Below, piece by piece: positions 1 through 6,360 of a DNA stretch of 9,307 nucleotides (position 1 is its first letter; the number at the start of each line of letters is the position of its first letter). The translations under genes were made by a program, and so were the position numbers. A model generated the notes under the pieces. That model saw only the letters and a list, made by a program, of their open reading frames with translations. It had not been told where the DNA came from and did not search any database. Source of the DNA: Bacteroidales bacterium (GTDB lineage: Bacteria; Bacteroidota; Bacteroidia; Bacteroidales; UBA10428); assembly GCA_016926235.1 (NCBI GenBank), contig JAFGOZ010000065.1:1-9307 (forward strand), in the 5' to 3' direction.

Positions 1-38
1 CAATAATTGCCGGAATTATTGAAAATTTGGAAAAATAG
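1..38 (+). CDS. C-terminal tail of an unidentified protein (5' end outside window)
   Basis: Reading from base 3 there are eleven sense codons and then a TAG stop at 36-38, giving the tail IIAGIIENLEK. The other two plus frames hit stops at once, at 4-6 and 20-22. An amphipathic Ile/Leu/Glu/Lys ending of this kind is typical of the last helix of a cytoplasmic enzyme, so a real gene end is plausible. Eleven residues are too few to name a family. The gene would converge on the receptor operon that ends at 237. The same bases can also form an 8-bp inverted repeat (1-8 with 14-21), which may be incidental to coding. Confidence 0.4.
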   Translation, partial: IIAGIIENLEK

Positions 39-83
39 GATAAGCATTCAATAAAGCTTATAAGTAAACAAGTTTGTCACAAA

Positions 84-123
84 GGCTCCCACCTGGCCTA
101 TGCCAATCGGTCAGGCAGGGGCT
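84..123. repeat. GC-rich imperfect hairpin between convergent genes
   Basis: Bases 84-98 (GGCTCCCACCTGGCC) pair with 109-123 around a ten-base loop (99-108). As RNA this gives ten Watson-Crick pairs, three G-U pairs and one two-base internal mismatch (91/116 and 90/117). The element is roughly 70 percent G+C while its flanks are very AT-rich. It lies between the stop of the partial gene at 38 and the receptor stop at 237, where a two-way terminator could sit. However, no clear T-run follows on either strand (TTTGTG on the minus side, CAAAGCTTT on the plus side). It may instead be a copy of a dispersed intergenic palindromic (REP/MITE-like) element. No second copy was seen in this window. Confidence 0.45.
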
Positions 124-236
124 CAAAGCTTTACAAGGTCCTTAATTTTATGGTGTTTTCTTAGTGATATCTTTAGATCTTCATGTATTTATTAAAACCT
201 TAGGAGATTTATCTCAGCTTTATTAATTTCCTTCAA

Positions 237-2873
237 CTAAAAATTGATCCGGTACAATCCCATTGGAAATATGCCCTGCTGGTATTCATACACAACCTTA
301 TTACTAATATTATCCCAACGACCTTCATATGGATTTAAGTGGTTGGTTACATTGGTAATATCAAGAGCTATTTCATGTGTAGTTTTTTTTCCCTGATAAG
401 TAAACCCTATTCTTGGGTCCAGTCTGAAATAATTCCCTACTTTTTGGGTATAGGCATTATCATAATCATATACAGTATAGTTTTCAAGTTTTGATTGTTG
501 TTCCAGTACGGGTATAACTCTCCGGCCTCCTGCCAGAACCATTCTAATGTCAGCATTCATTGACCAGTTTCCCTTTAATTGCCATTCATAACCGCCCAAC
601 AGGTTTATTACATAATTACCATTATACACTGTGTTTCTTTCAATATCGTCACTTCCTTTATATTTTGAGTCAAACAGGGATGTGGTAAGTAAAACATAAT
701 AGTCATTATTAAAATACTTTTCAAAGGTAAATTCGATACCGTAGTTTTTTCCTGTACCTCTGTTTATAAGACTGTCCTTAGCATCTACGCCAAAATTTGC
801 ACCTTCGTTTATCATTGAATAGATGCTTGGCCTGGCCTCAACAGGATAGTCATATAAATACTGGTAGTAGGTTTCAACTTTCAGTCTCAGATTTTTTGTT
901 ATAGAATAATTATATCCCAGTACAAATTGATGACTTTTTGAAAATTCCAGATTTTTGTTTGATTCATTGGTTATTGTAAAATTGCCCTCTGTATCATAAT
1001 TGTAGGTTGGTATAAAATAAATATGCAAAGGTTGTATCTGGCTATGTAACCCGTACCCGAGGCTGATTGACTGTTTTGGTTTAACCTGCCATTGTATGGC
1101 TGCACGTGGTTCAACAATCTTGCTGTTATTCAGAAAAAGTTGCATGTGATGTAATCCTCCTACGAAGATTATAGTGGGGGTAAACTTATGCTTCCATTGC
1201 AGATAGTTCTGCAGCATAAAAATATTAGTTTCTGAAAAGTTATAGGGTTTGCCAGCAATAAGAGAATCAGATGGCCGGAAATAGTTTACATATCTGTCTG
1301 ATGAAAATGTGAAGTCCTCGATCAAAGATCCAATTTCAACTGTATTTCTGGCGTTGAATTTTTTTATCAGTTTAGCAGAATACAGCAGCTCGTCCTGGGT
1401 ATAGCATGATTTTCCCCATTTACCGGCCTTGTGTCCGTTTATTAATGAGTCTTCATCATAAAATGGTCTGCGTGTTGTAACAGCTACCGTGTTTACCATT
1501 CGTAAATCATTATCGAAGAAATGTACCCATTTTGCTCCAACTACACCTGTTTTAGATCCGTCTTTTTCTGTAGAGCCTATCTTAACAGGGTTTTCAGGTG
1601 TTGCACTGTCCTCATAGTTAAAATATATGTGGCTTAATCCCCCCAACCCAAACACGGAAATATTTCCTTTCGCATAAGGTATATTCATTTTAAATGATAA
1701 ATCCTGGTAGTAAGGAAGCTCATCTATCCATAGTAATTGATCTACCAGTCCCAGCATGGAATAACGGTAATTAACCAGAAAAGAAGCTTTGTTTTTTGGA
1801 CTAAAAGGACCTTCTGCTCCAACCTCGAAACCGTTAAACCCTAATTGTGCAACATATTCACGTTTTTCATTATTTCCGTTTCGCATATTCAAATCGAAAA
1901 CTCCTGATATCCCGTTTCCGAACTCACTTGGAAATGCCCCGGTAAAAAAATCGGAGCGAGACAAAACATTATTGTTCAGAATACTTACCGGTCCTCCGGT
2001 GGCACCCATGGCGTCAAAATGGTTTGGGCTGGGAATAGGTATCCCTTCAAAATTCCAAAGCAGCCCGGTTGGTGAATTACCGCGTATAACAATGTCGTTC
2101 ATCTGGTCGCCTGCTGTTATCACTCCTGCAAAGTTAGTTGCCATTCGCGAGGGATCACCCCAACTGCCTGCATAACGTTCTGTTTGCTCCACAGAAAAGG
2201 CCCTGGCGCCAACGATAGCCATTTTATTTAATGCATCACCCTTGTTTTCGTAGATAGAAATTACTACTTCCTCTATCTCTTCAACATTTTCCTCCAATTC
2301 TATTGTGAGCACGAGCTCCTTTACGGACTTTAAAATGAGGTTACTCAGTTGGGCAGGTTTATATCCAATAAATCGAGCCTCAATTTCACATCTGCCAACA
2401 GGTACATTTTCAAGAACAAATTCACCATTGGCATTGGATATTGTCCCGATTACTGGAGATGTGTTGCTTACCAGGATTGTGGCACCGATCAGGGGGCTTT
2501 CCGAGTCTTTGTCAAGGACCACGCCCCTTATTTTTTGAAGTAAACCTCCCTGATTTTCACCTGAATTCTTCAGGAGAAGGATCTTATTTCCCTGTACATG
2601 GTAATTAATATCATGATCCGGAAATATCTGATCAAGATATTCGTTTAGTGTTTTTTCCGATTTTTCAATATGGACTATTTCATCTACCAATATTTCATTT
2701 GTATAGCTGAAACTTATGTTTGTCTTTGATTCCAGATGCTTCAGAAATTCTTTTTTTGTGCCCTGAAATTCCTCCAATTTTACCTTTTTTGTCAAAATAG
2801 CATCCTGGGCATTAGCCATGCATAAAGGTAATGCCAGCAATGCAGATACGATAACAATTATTTTTCCCTTCAT
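237..2873 (-). CDS. TonB-dependent outer-membrane receptor with STN signalling domain
   Basis: An 878-residue outer-membrane transporter that would import a substrate using TonB/ExbBD energy and report occupancy to the FecR-like protein encoded just upstream. Residues 1-22 are a signal peptide (hydrophobic core, ANA cleavage site). Residues about 40-102 fit the STN (secretin/TonB N-terminal) domain of signalling transducers. About 115-195 is a carboxypeptidase-regulatory-like beta-sandwich (GVVLDKDSESPLIGATILVS, NANGEF, FIGY). An EEVVIS stretch at 201-206 sits where a TonB box is expected. The plug spans about 220-330 (DIVIRGNSP, then FPSEFGNGISG), and the barrel runs to the C-terminal Phe. 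Its ATG overlaps the upstream stop as ATGA, which suggests translational coupling. No SusD-like gene adjoins it and the plug is not of SusC type. The substrate cannot be read from the sequence; a siderophore, another metal complex, a peptide or a glycan all remain possible. The family call is firm. Confidence 0.93.
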   Translation of the reverse strand: MKGKIIVIVSALLALPLCMANAQDAILTKKVKLEEFQGTKKEFLKHLESKTNISFSYTNEILVDEIVHIEKSEKTLNEYLDQIFPDHDINYHVQGNKILLLKNSGENQGGLLQKIRGVVLDKDSESPLIGATILVSNTSPVIGTISNANGEFVLENVPVGRCEIEARFIGYKPAQLSNLILKSVKELVLTIELEENVEEIEEVVISIYENKGDALNKMAIVGARAFSVEQTERYAGSWGDPSRMATNFAGVITAGDQMNDIVIRGNSPTGLLWNFEGIPIPSPNHFDAMGATGGPVSILNNNVLSRSDFFTGAFPSEFGNGISGVFDLNMRNGNNEKREYVAQLGFNGFEVGAEGPFSPKNKASFLVNYRYSMLGLVDQLLWIDELPYYQDLSFKMNIPYAKGNISVFGLGGLSHIYFNYEDSATPENPVKIGSTEKDGSKTGVVGAKWVHFFDNDLRMVNTVAVTTRRPFYDEDSLINGHKAGKWGKSCYTQDELLYSAKLIKKFNARNTVEIGSLIEDFTFSSDRYVNYFRPSDSLIAGKPYNFSETNIFMLQNYLQWKHKFTPTIIFVGGLHHMQLFLNNSKIVEPRAAIQWQVKPKQSISLGYGLHSQIQPLHIYFIPTYNYDTEGNFTITNESNKNLEFSKSHQFVLGYNYSITKNLRLKVETYYQYLYDYPVEARPSIYSMINEGANFGVDAKDSLINRGTGKNYGIEFTFEKYFNNDYYVLLTTSLFDSKYKGSDDIERNTVYNGNYVINLLGGYEWQLKGNWSMNADIRMVLAGGRRVIPVLEQQSKLENYTVYDYDNAYTQKVGNYFRLDPRIGFTYQGKKTTHEIALDITNVTNHLNPYEGRWDNISNKVVYEYQQGIFPMGLYRINF

Positions 2874-3913
2874 TTTACATAAATTGTGTCATTAATAATT
2901 TTGTAATCTATATCCAAAAGCAGCTTGAGCTCATTAAATACCTGCTCCAGGGTTTGATTACTGTACTCGCTTGTTAATCGAAGATCTTCTATAAGTGAAT
3001 CCCGGGAAATAATATTTGTATGGTAATGGTTTTCTATGGTTGTAAATACCTCTCTGAGTGGAGTATCGTCAAACTCAAGCGCACCTGTTTTCCAGGCTAA
3101 ATAGTTGGCATCGGATATCTCTCTCTTTTTTAATTCTTGAGTTTCAATGTTAAATATACCTTCTTCTCCCTTTGTCAAATACACTTTGTGCGATGGATTG
3201 TCTGAATTGTAGAATTCAACTTTACCTGATTCTACACATAGCTTGACTGACTTTGACAAGGTGTCGGTTTTTATATTAAATGCTGTTCCGATAACCCGTG
3301 TGGTTGTAATTAAAGTATGTATTAAAAATGGCTTTTCTTTATCACTGGCTACTGCGAAGAACGCCTCACCGGTTAGTGTTACTTCTCTTATTTTTTTATT
3401 AAAATGACTTGTATAGGAGAGAGAGGATCCTGTGTTTAATGTAATTTCAGAACCATCAGGTAGTATTTGAGGTTTAGAGATGCAATCTGAACTGGTAATG
3501 GTATAGTTTTTATTTTGATTGATGGTATACCTGAATAAAAACCCTATACCAAGAATAATGAGGAGTGATACTGCAATTTTTATCCAGCGCATTTTTAGCA
3601 ATGAGATGGAATTACCTGACTTTTGTGATATTGTGATATAAGCAGGCGTATTATATTGATCTTGAATCTTTTGTTGAATTTTCTTCCAGTTCTTTTGATG
3701 TCTTTTTGTTGATTTTGCCTTGTCTAATAGTTCGAGCACTTTTTCAATCTTATTGACGGTCTCTTTATTACCCGGATCTGCTTTCAGCCAAAGATCGAAT
3801 TGGATCCTTTCAACTTCAGTTGCCTGATCTGAAAGGACTTTAATGATAAATGCATCGTCGATATGTAAATTCTGTTTTTTCATGCTTTTCAATAATAAAA
3901 ACAACTCATCCAT
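2870..3913 (-). CDS. FecR-family anti-sigma factor (transmembrane sensor)
   Basis: A single-pass inner-membrane anti-sigma regulator of 347 residues from the ATG at 3911-3913. A TTG at 3929-3931 would add six residues. I prefer the ATG because AGGG lies six bases ahead of it. Residues 1-105 are a charged cytoplasmic region (FDLWLKADPGNKE is typical of the family's N-terminal segment). About 111-128 is the membrane helix. The periplasmic FecR domain follows at about 140-235 (LPDGSEITLNTGSSLSY, LTGEAFFAV, VIGTAFNI). The C-terminal part (LEFDDTPLREVF, about 279-290 onward) matches the STN-like DUF4974 region of Bacteroidota FecR proteins. It sits 30 bases after the sigma gene and overlaps the receptor by four bases, so all three are likely one transcript. 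It should hold or activate the sigma factor depending on contact with the receptor's STN domain. Confidence 0.9.
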   Translation of the reverse strand: MDELFLLLKSMKKQNLHIDDAFIIKVLSDQATEVERIQFDLWLKADPGNKETVNKIEKVLELLDKAKSTKRHQKNWKKIQQKIQDQYNTPAYITISQKSGNSISLLKMRWIKIAVSLLIILGIGFLFRYTINQNKNYTITSSDCISKPQILPDGSEITLNTGSSLSYTSHFNKKIREVTLTGEAFFAVASDKEKPFLIHTLITTTRVIGTAFNIKTDTLSKSVKLCVESGKVEFYNSDNPSHKVYLTKGEEGIFNIETQELKKREISDANYLAWKTGALEFDDTPLREVFTTIENHYHTNIISRDSLIEDLRLTSEYSNQTLEQVFNELKLLLDIDYKIINDTIYVK

Positions 3914-3943
3914 ATTTTTCCCTACACCCAAGTGTGAAAAAAA

Positions 3944-4498
3944 TTATAGATTTCTGATAATGAGTAATATAAGGGGTATATATTCTTTTAAATGAAGTTG
4001 CAGGTGTTGTAGAGATTTGGAGATATATTTTTCAACTGTTTTAGGAGAAATTGATAATTTTTCTGCAATTTCCCGGTATTTTAAATTCTCAAACCGGTTC
4101 ATCAAAAATACCTGCCGCCAGTTTTCAGGCAATGCATTTATCGCGTTATGCAGAGCTTCCATAATTTCCCTGCTTTCGTTGTCTTCTTCGTTTTGGATAT
4201 TGCTGAATTTTGATTCTGCAACAATACGTTCTTTGTAATTAGTTACGATTTGTTTATGCTTCAGAAAATTCTGACATGAATTATGAACTGATCTGAACAG
4301 GTAGGCTTTAATATCCAGATCATTCGGGAGCGAGTCCATTTGTTGCCACAATTTAACATATACGTCCTGAACGATCTCTTCGGCTTCATCTAATAACGAA
4401 ATATACTTTTGAGCGTTTATAACCAGTAGCTCGAAGTAATCATCGAAAGATTTTCTAAATATTTTTTCACTCATAAACTCAGCCTTGAAATTACTCAT
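3944..4498 (-). CDS. ECF RNA polymerase sigma factor (FecI-like, Bacteroidota expansion)
   Basis: A 184-residue sigma-70-family factor with only regions 2 and 4, the ECF layout. Region 2 spans about 16-80 (FDDYFELL, then DEAEEIVQDVYVKLW, which binds core polymerase and the -10 region, then KAYLFRSVHN). A variable linker (85-112) follows. Region 4 runs from 115 to 167 with ALPENWRQVFLMNRFENLKY and the helix-turn-helix REIAEKLSISPKTVEKYIS. The last dozen residues (EYIPLILLIIRNL) are strongly hydrophobic, a tail I associate with sigma factors of this phylum. It is first in the operon with the FecR-like gene and the receptor, so it most likely drives its own operon on a surface signal. The ATG at 4498 is preferred; an in-frame ATG at 4474 gives a version eight residues shorter that still keeps region 2. 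Confidence 0.92.
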   Translation of the reverse strand: MSNFKAEFMSEKIFRKSFDDYFELLVINAQKYISLLDEAEEIVQDVYVKLWQQMDSLPNDLDIKAYLFRSVHNSCQNFLKHKQIVTNYKERIVAESKFSNIQNEEDNESREIMEALHNAINALPENWRQVFLMNRFENLKYREIAEKLSISPKTVEKYISKSLQHLQLHLKEYIPLILLIIRNL

Positions 4499-4581
4499 TT
4501 TTTGGTAAATCTACTTAATTTTAAAGACATGAAATATCATACAAGGTTGTTTATAAATATTGTTGTGTGTATGTATTGCTG

Positions 4582-4599
4582 ATTAAAAGTGTTTTTAAT
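4582..4599. promoter_or_regulatory. 18-bp inverted repeat upstream of the sigma operon
   Basis: ATTAAAA (4582-4588) and TTTTAAT (4593-4599) form perfect 7-bp arms around a GTGT spacer. It lies 83 bases upstream of the sigma-factor ATG and about 120 upstream of the divergent membrane-protein gene. The size and symmetry fit a dimeric operator, but the region is so AT-rich that chance symmetry is a serious alternative. No T-run terminator role is expected here, because no gene ends nearby. Confidence 0.25.
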
Positions 4600-4630
4600 A
4601 CTAAAACAGGTGGTAAAATCATATAAAACA

Positions 4631-4670
4631 CTAAACAATAAAAAACAATAAAAAACAGTAAAAAACAATA
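4631..4670 (+). repeat. Four tandem 10-bp units with helically phased A-tracts
   Basis: Four consecutive 10-base units read ctaaacaata, aaaaacaata, aaaaacagta and aaaaacaata. They place runs of six A at 4640-4645, 4650-4655 and 4660-4665, exactly one helical turn apart. Phased A-tracts are known to give intrinsic DNA curvature. The array ends 50 bases before the ATG of the membrane-protein gene and 133 bases from the divergent sigma-factor start. It could act as an upstream (UP-like) element, a nucleoid-protein site or a promoter-bending element. The repeat is directly visible; its role is inferred. Confidence 0.7.
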
Positions 4671-4671
4671 G

Positions 4672-4714
4672 GATTATTTAATCTTATTTTATAATTTTAT
4701 GTGATTTAAAATCA
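4672..4714. promoter_or_regulatory. Two short palindromes just ahead of the membrane-protein/HTH unit
   Basis: GATTA-TT-TAATC (4672-4683) and TGATTT-A-AAATCA (4702-4714) are two near-perfect dyads sharing GATT/AATC half-sites. The second ends six bases before the ATG at 4721, where a bound repressor would block initiation. A TAATTTTA at 4692-4699 between them resembles a Bacteroidota -7 element (TAnnTTTG, seven of eight), but no TTG lies at the right distance upstream. The operon's own small winged-helix protein is an obvious candidate ligand. That is inference, and AT-rich dyads arise by chance. Confidence 0.25.
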
Positions 4715-4720
4715 TCCACT

Positions 4721-5497
4721 ATGAAAAGCATAAAACAAGTTTTTAAGGTATTCCAAAGCAAAGATGTATTCTTTCAAGAGAATGACAAGAAACAATCACG
4801 AAGATTAATTTTAAGTCAAATTCTTACAGTTTGTCTGTTAGCATTTATTTACGGATTATTAATGGGCAGTTATAATGGTTTTTTACAAGCTGTAGTGGCA
4901 GGATTAAAATTAGTTGTTTTGTTTATTTCAACCATAATTATATGCTTCCCATCGCTTTTTATCATCCAGCAGGTTATAGGTTCCAAGTTGAATTTGAATC
5001 AAATGCTGGTAATTATTCTTAGCGGATTTGTTCTAACGGCAATTATTACCTTATCTTTTGGGCCAATTGTTATTTTTTTTCTGATAACGGGTGGTAATTA
5101 CCACTTTATACAACTATTACATGTTGCTATTTTTATTTTTGCAGGGGTATTCGGTATGAAATTGATGATTGATGCCTTAAAGTATGCTTGTGAAAAAGTG
5201 AATGTGTATCCGCAATTAGGAGTAACTGTATTCAGAGTATGGATTATTATTTTAGCGTTTGTAGGTATTCAGCTATCATGGAATTTACGTCCCTTTTTAG
5301 GAGATAAAAATGAAGAATTTAACCTATTCAGAAAATATGAAGGGAACTTTTATACAGCAATTATATATTCTGTTCAGCAGTTAGCCTCTGGAAACAAGGA
5401 GAAGGAAGAAGATAAATTGGGTATTGAAAACACTTCTGAAATTAAGGATAAAGAAAATACAGATACAATAGATATTTTACATTTAATTGAAAATTAG
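4721..5497 (+). CDS. Polytopic inner-membrane protein of unknown function
   Basis: A 258-residue membrane protein that I do not recognise as a named family. A short charged N-terminus (1-28) is followed by hydrophobic segments at about 30-50, 60-86, 94-122 (long, perhaps two passes), 128-150 and 168-187, so five or six membrane helices. A distinctive stretch follows the last helix: W187-N-L-R-P-F, F200-N-L-F-R, and E207-G-N-F-Y. It reads like a conserved signature, and I have an unverified memory of similar W-x-L-R-P-F segments in uncharacterised membrane proteins. The last 36 residues are a highly charged, mostly acidic tail (KEKEED, KDKENTD), probably cytoplasmic. The helix-turn-helix gene starts six bases after its stop, so the two are almost surely co-transcribed. 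No catalytic motif, signal peptide cleavage site or transporter signature was seen. Confidence 0.85.
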   Translation: MKSIKQVFKVFQSKDVFFQENDKKQSRRLILSQILTVCLLAFIYGLLMGSYNGFLQAVVAGLKLVVLFISTIIICFPSLFIIQQVIGSKLNLNQMLVIILSGFVLTAIITLSFGPIVIFFLITGGNYHFIQLLHVAIFIFAGVFGMKLMIDALKYACEKVNVYPQLGVTVFRVWIIILAFVGIQLSWNLRPFLGDKNEEFNLFRKYEGNFYTAIIYSVQQLASGNKEKEEDKLGIENTSEIKDKENTDTIDILHLIEN

Positions 5498-5503
5498 AGA
5501 TTG

Positions 5504-5692
5504 ATGGATGATATTATGACACTTGAGGAGGTGGCAAAGTACTTGAAAGTTAAACCTCAAACAATATATACATGGGTCCAGAATGGAAAAATACCTGCGG
5601 CTAAAATAGGAAAAGAATGGCGTTTCAGAAGATCAATCATAGATAAGTGGTTTAACCAGCATATGGATGACAGGTTTTCAGAATATTTATAA
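5504..5692 (+). CDS. Small excisionase/MerR-like winged-helix DNA-binding protein
   Basis: A 62-residue protein made almost wholly of one winged helix-turn-helix of the excisionase family (HTH_17 type). MTLEEVAKYLKVKPQTIYTWV (residues 5-25) gives the first helix, the turn and the recognition helix. NGKIPAAKIGKEWRF (about 27-41) forms the wing, and RRSIIDKWF (42-50) is the closing helix. There is no ligand or dimerisation domain. Despite the name, members are usually small regulators or partner subunits, and no integrase or recombinase gene is visible here, so excision is unlikely. ATG 5504 is chosen; an in-frame TTG at 5501 and an ATG at 5516 are alternatives. Its start lies six bases after the membrane-protein stop, with no clear Shine-Dalgarno, which suggests coupled translation. 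It may control its own operon or report to the membrane protein (inference). Confidence 0.88.
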   Translation: MDDIMTLEEVAKYLKVKPQTIYTWVQNGKIPAAKIGKEWRFRRSIIDKWFNQHMDDRFSEYL

Positions 5693-5802
5693 TAGAGGAT
5701 TCGAAGATTCACTGTAAGCACCAACACAGGGTTTAATTATAATTTTGGTTGTAGTATGATAGAAACTAAGTGAAGAGATTAAAGCGTGAGCATATCCTGA
5801 TT

Positions 5803-6339
5803 TTATTTGAACAGATATTTTAATATACTGTTTTCAAGTTCGTTAAAGGCTGTATTGTTTTCATTTGCAGGTATTTTATTAGCTATAAAATAATGCAGTG
5901 TATAATGAGGTTTTACTTCTAACGTGTTCAGATTCAAATAATAAAAATCCATCTTGTAAGAAATAAAATAGCTTGTATTAAATTGAGATATCTTTGTCTG
6001 GTCATGAATAGTTACTTTTCCATTGGTATTGCAGATCATTATCCCGTTTGGTCTTGATTCGAGAAAGAGGTTTATTAAAGTCTTTGAATTTAGATCAATT
6101 GTATCGAGATAATAAAACTGAAAACTTTTCTGGTGTTTCTTTATATTTGCGAATAGCGTTTTTTGGAACTCATTCAAAAAATCATAATCTTTTGTTTTAT
6201 TATCAATAAGAAAAACAACCTTGTTAAGCGCATATTTATCAGGGAGCTCCGGATCATTTCTAAACTGTGTTTCCAAATAGAAATATTTACTGTCTTGAGT
6301 GTATAACAAGGGAATAATAAAGATTAACAGTTTCCACAT
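5803..6339 (-). CDS. Exported or membrane-tethered protein of unknown function
   Basis: A 178-residue protein with no family that I recognise. Residues 3-13 (KLLIFIIPLLY) are a short hydrophobic segment right after the start, fitting an uncleaved anchor or a signal peptide; there is no lipobox Cys. The rest alternates predicted strands and helices: KVVFLID, then FLNEFQKTLFANIKKH, FQFYYLD, SKTLINLFLES and GIMICN. This is an alpha/beta pattern like half of a Rossmann-like or periplasmic-binding domain. It is rich in Phe, Tyr, Asn and Lys and has a single Cys. Its ATG lies 21 bases after the alcohol dehydrogenase stop on the same strand, so it is probably the second gene of that transcript. It converges on the helix-turn-helix gene across 110 bases with no convincing terminator hairpin. 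Coding is supported by the open frame, the hydrophobic start and the spacing. Confidence 0.7.
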   Translation of the reverse strand: MWKLLIFIIPLLYTQDSKYFYLETQFRNDPELPDKYALNKVVFLIDNKTKDYDFLNEFQKTLFANIKKHQKSFQFYYLDTIDLNSKTLINLFLESRPNGIMICNTNGKVTIHDQTKISQFNTSYFISYKMDFYYLNLNTLEVKPHYTLHYFIANKIPANENNTAFNELENSILKYLFK

Positions 6340-6360
6340 AATGGTTTAAATATAATATAT

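Noticed and set aside
40..61. ATAAGC/GCTTAT hairpin, followed on the minus strand by a TATTTTT stretch
   Set aside because: The 6-bp stem is weak and lies 176 bases beyond the receptor stop, so a terminator role is possible but not supported.
204..215. Small hairpin GAGAT-TT-ATCTC just past the receptor stop as an intrinsic terminator
   Set aside because: The stem is only 4-5 AT-rich pairs and the following minus-strand bases (CTAAGGTTTT) give a poor, delayed T-run.
1789..2175. Plus-strand open frame of 128 codons opposite the receptor gene
   Set aside because: It lies fully antisense to the well-supported plug and barrel coding region, has no domain pattern, and its composition is that of a mirrored frame.
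2305..2543. Two overlapping plus-strand frames opposite the receptor N-terminus
   Set aside because: They are antisense to the carboxypeptidase-regulatory-like domain and have no recognisable protein features.
4017..4238. Plus-strand frame opposite sigma region 4
   Set aside because: It is antisense to a clear helix-turn-helix coding region and looks like a shadow frame.
237..4498. Polysaccharide utilisation (Sus-type) locus
   Set aside because: The receptor plug is not SusC-like, no SusD-like lipoprotein is encoded, and the nearby family 3 glycosidase is separated by unrelated genes on both strands.
5504..5692. Excisionase of an integrated element
   Set aside because: The fold is excisionase-like, but no integrase, attachment repeats or phage genes are present, and tight linkage to a membrane-protein gene argues for a regulator.
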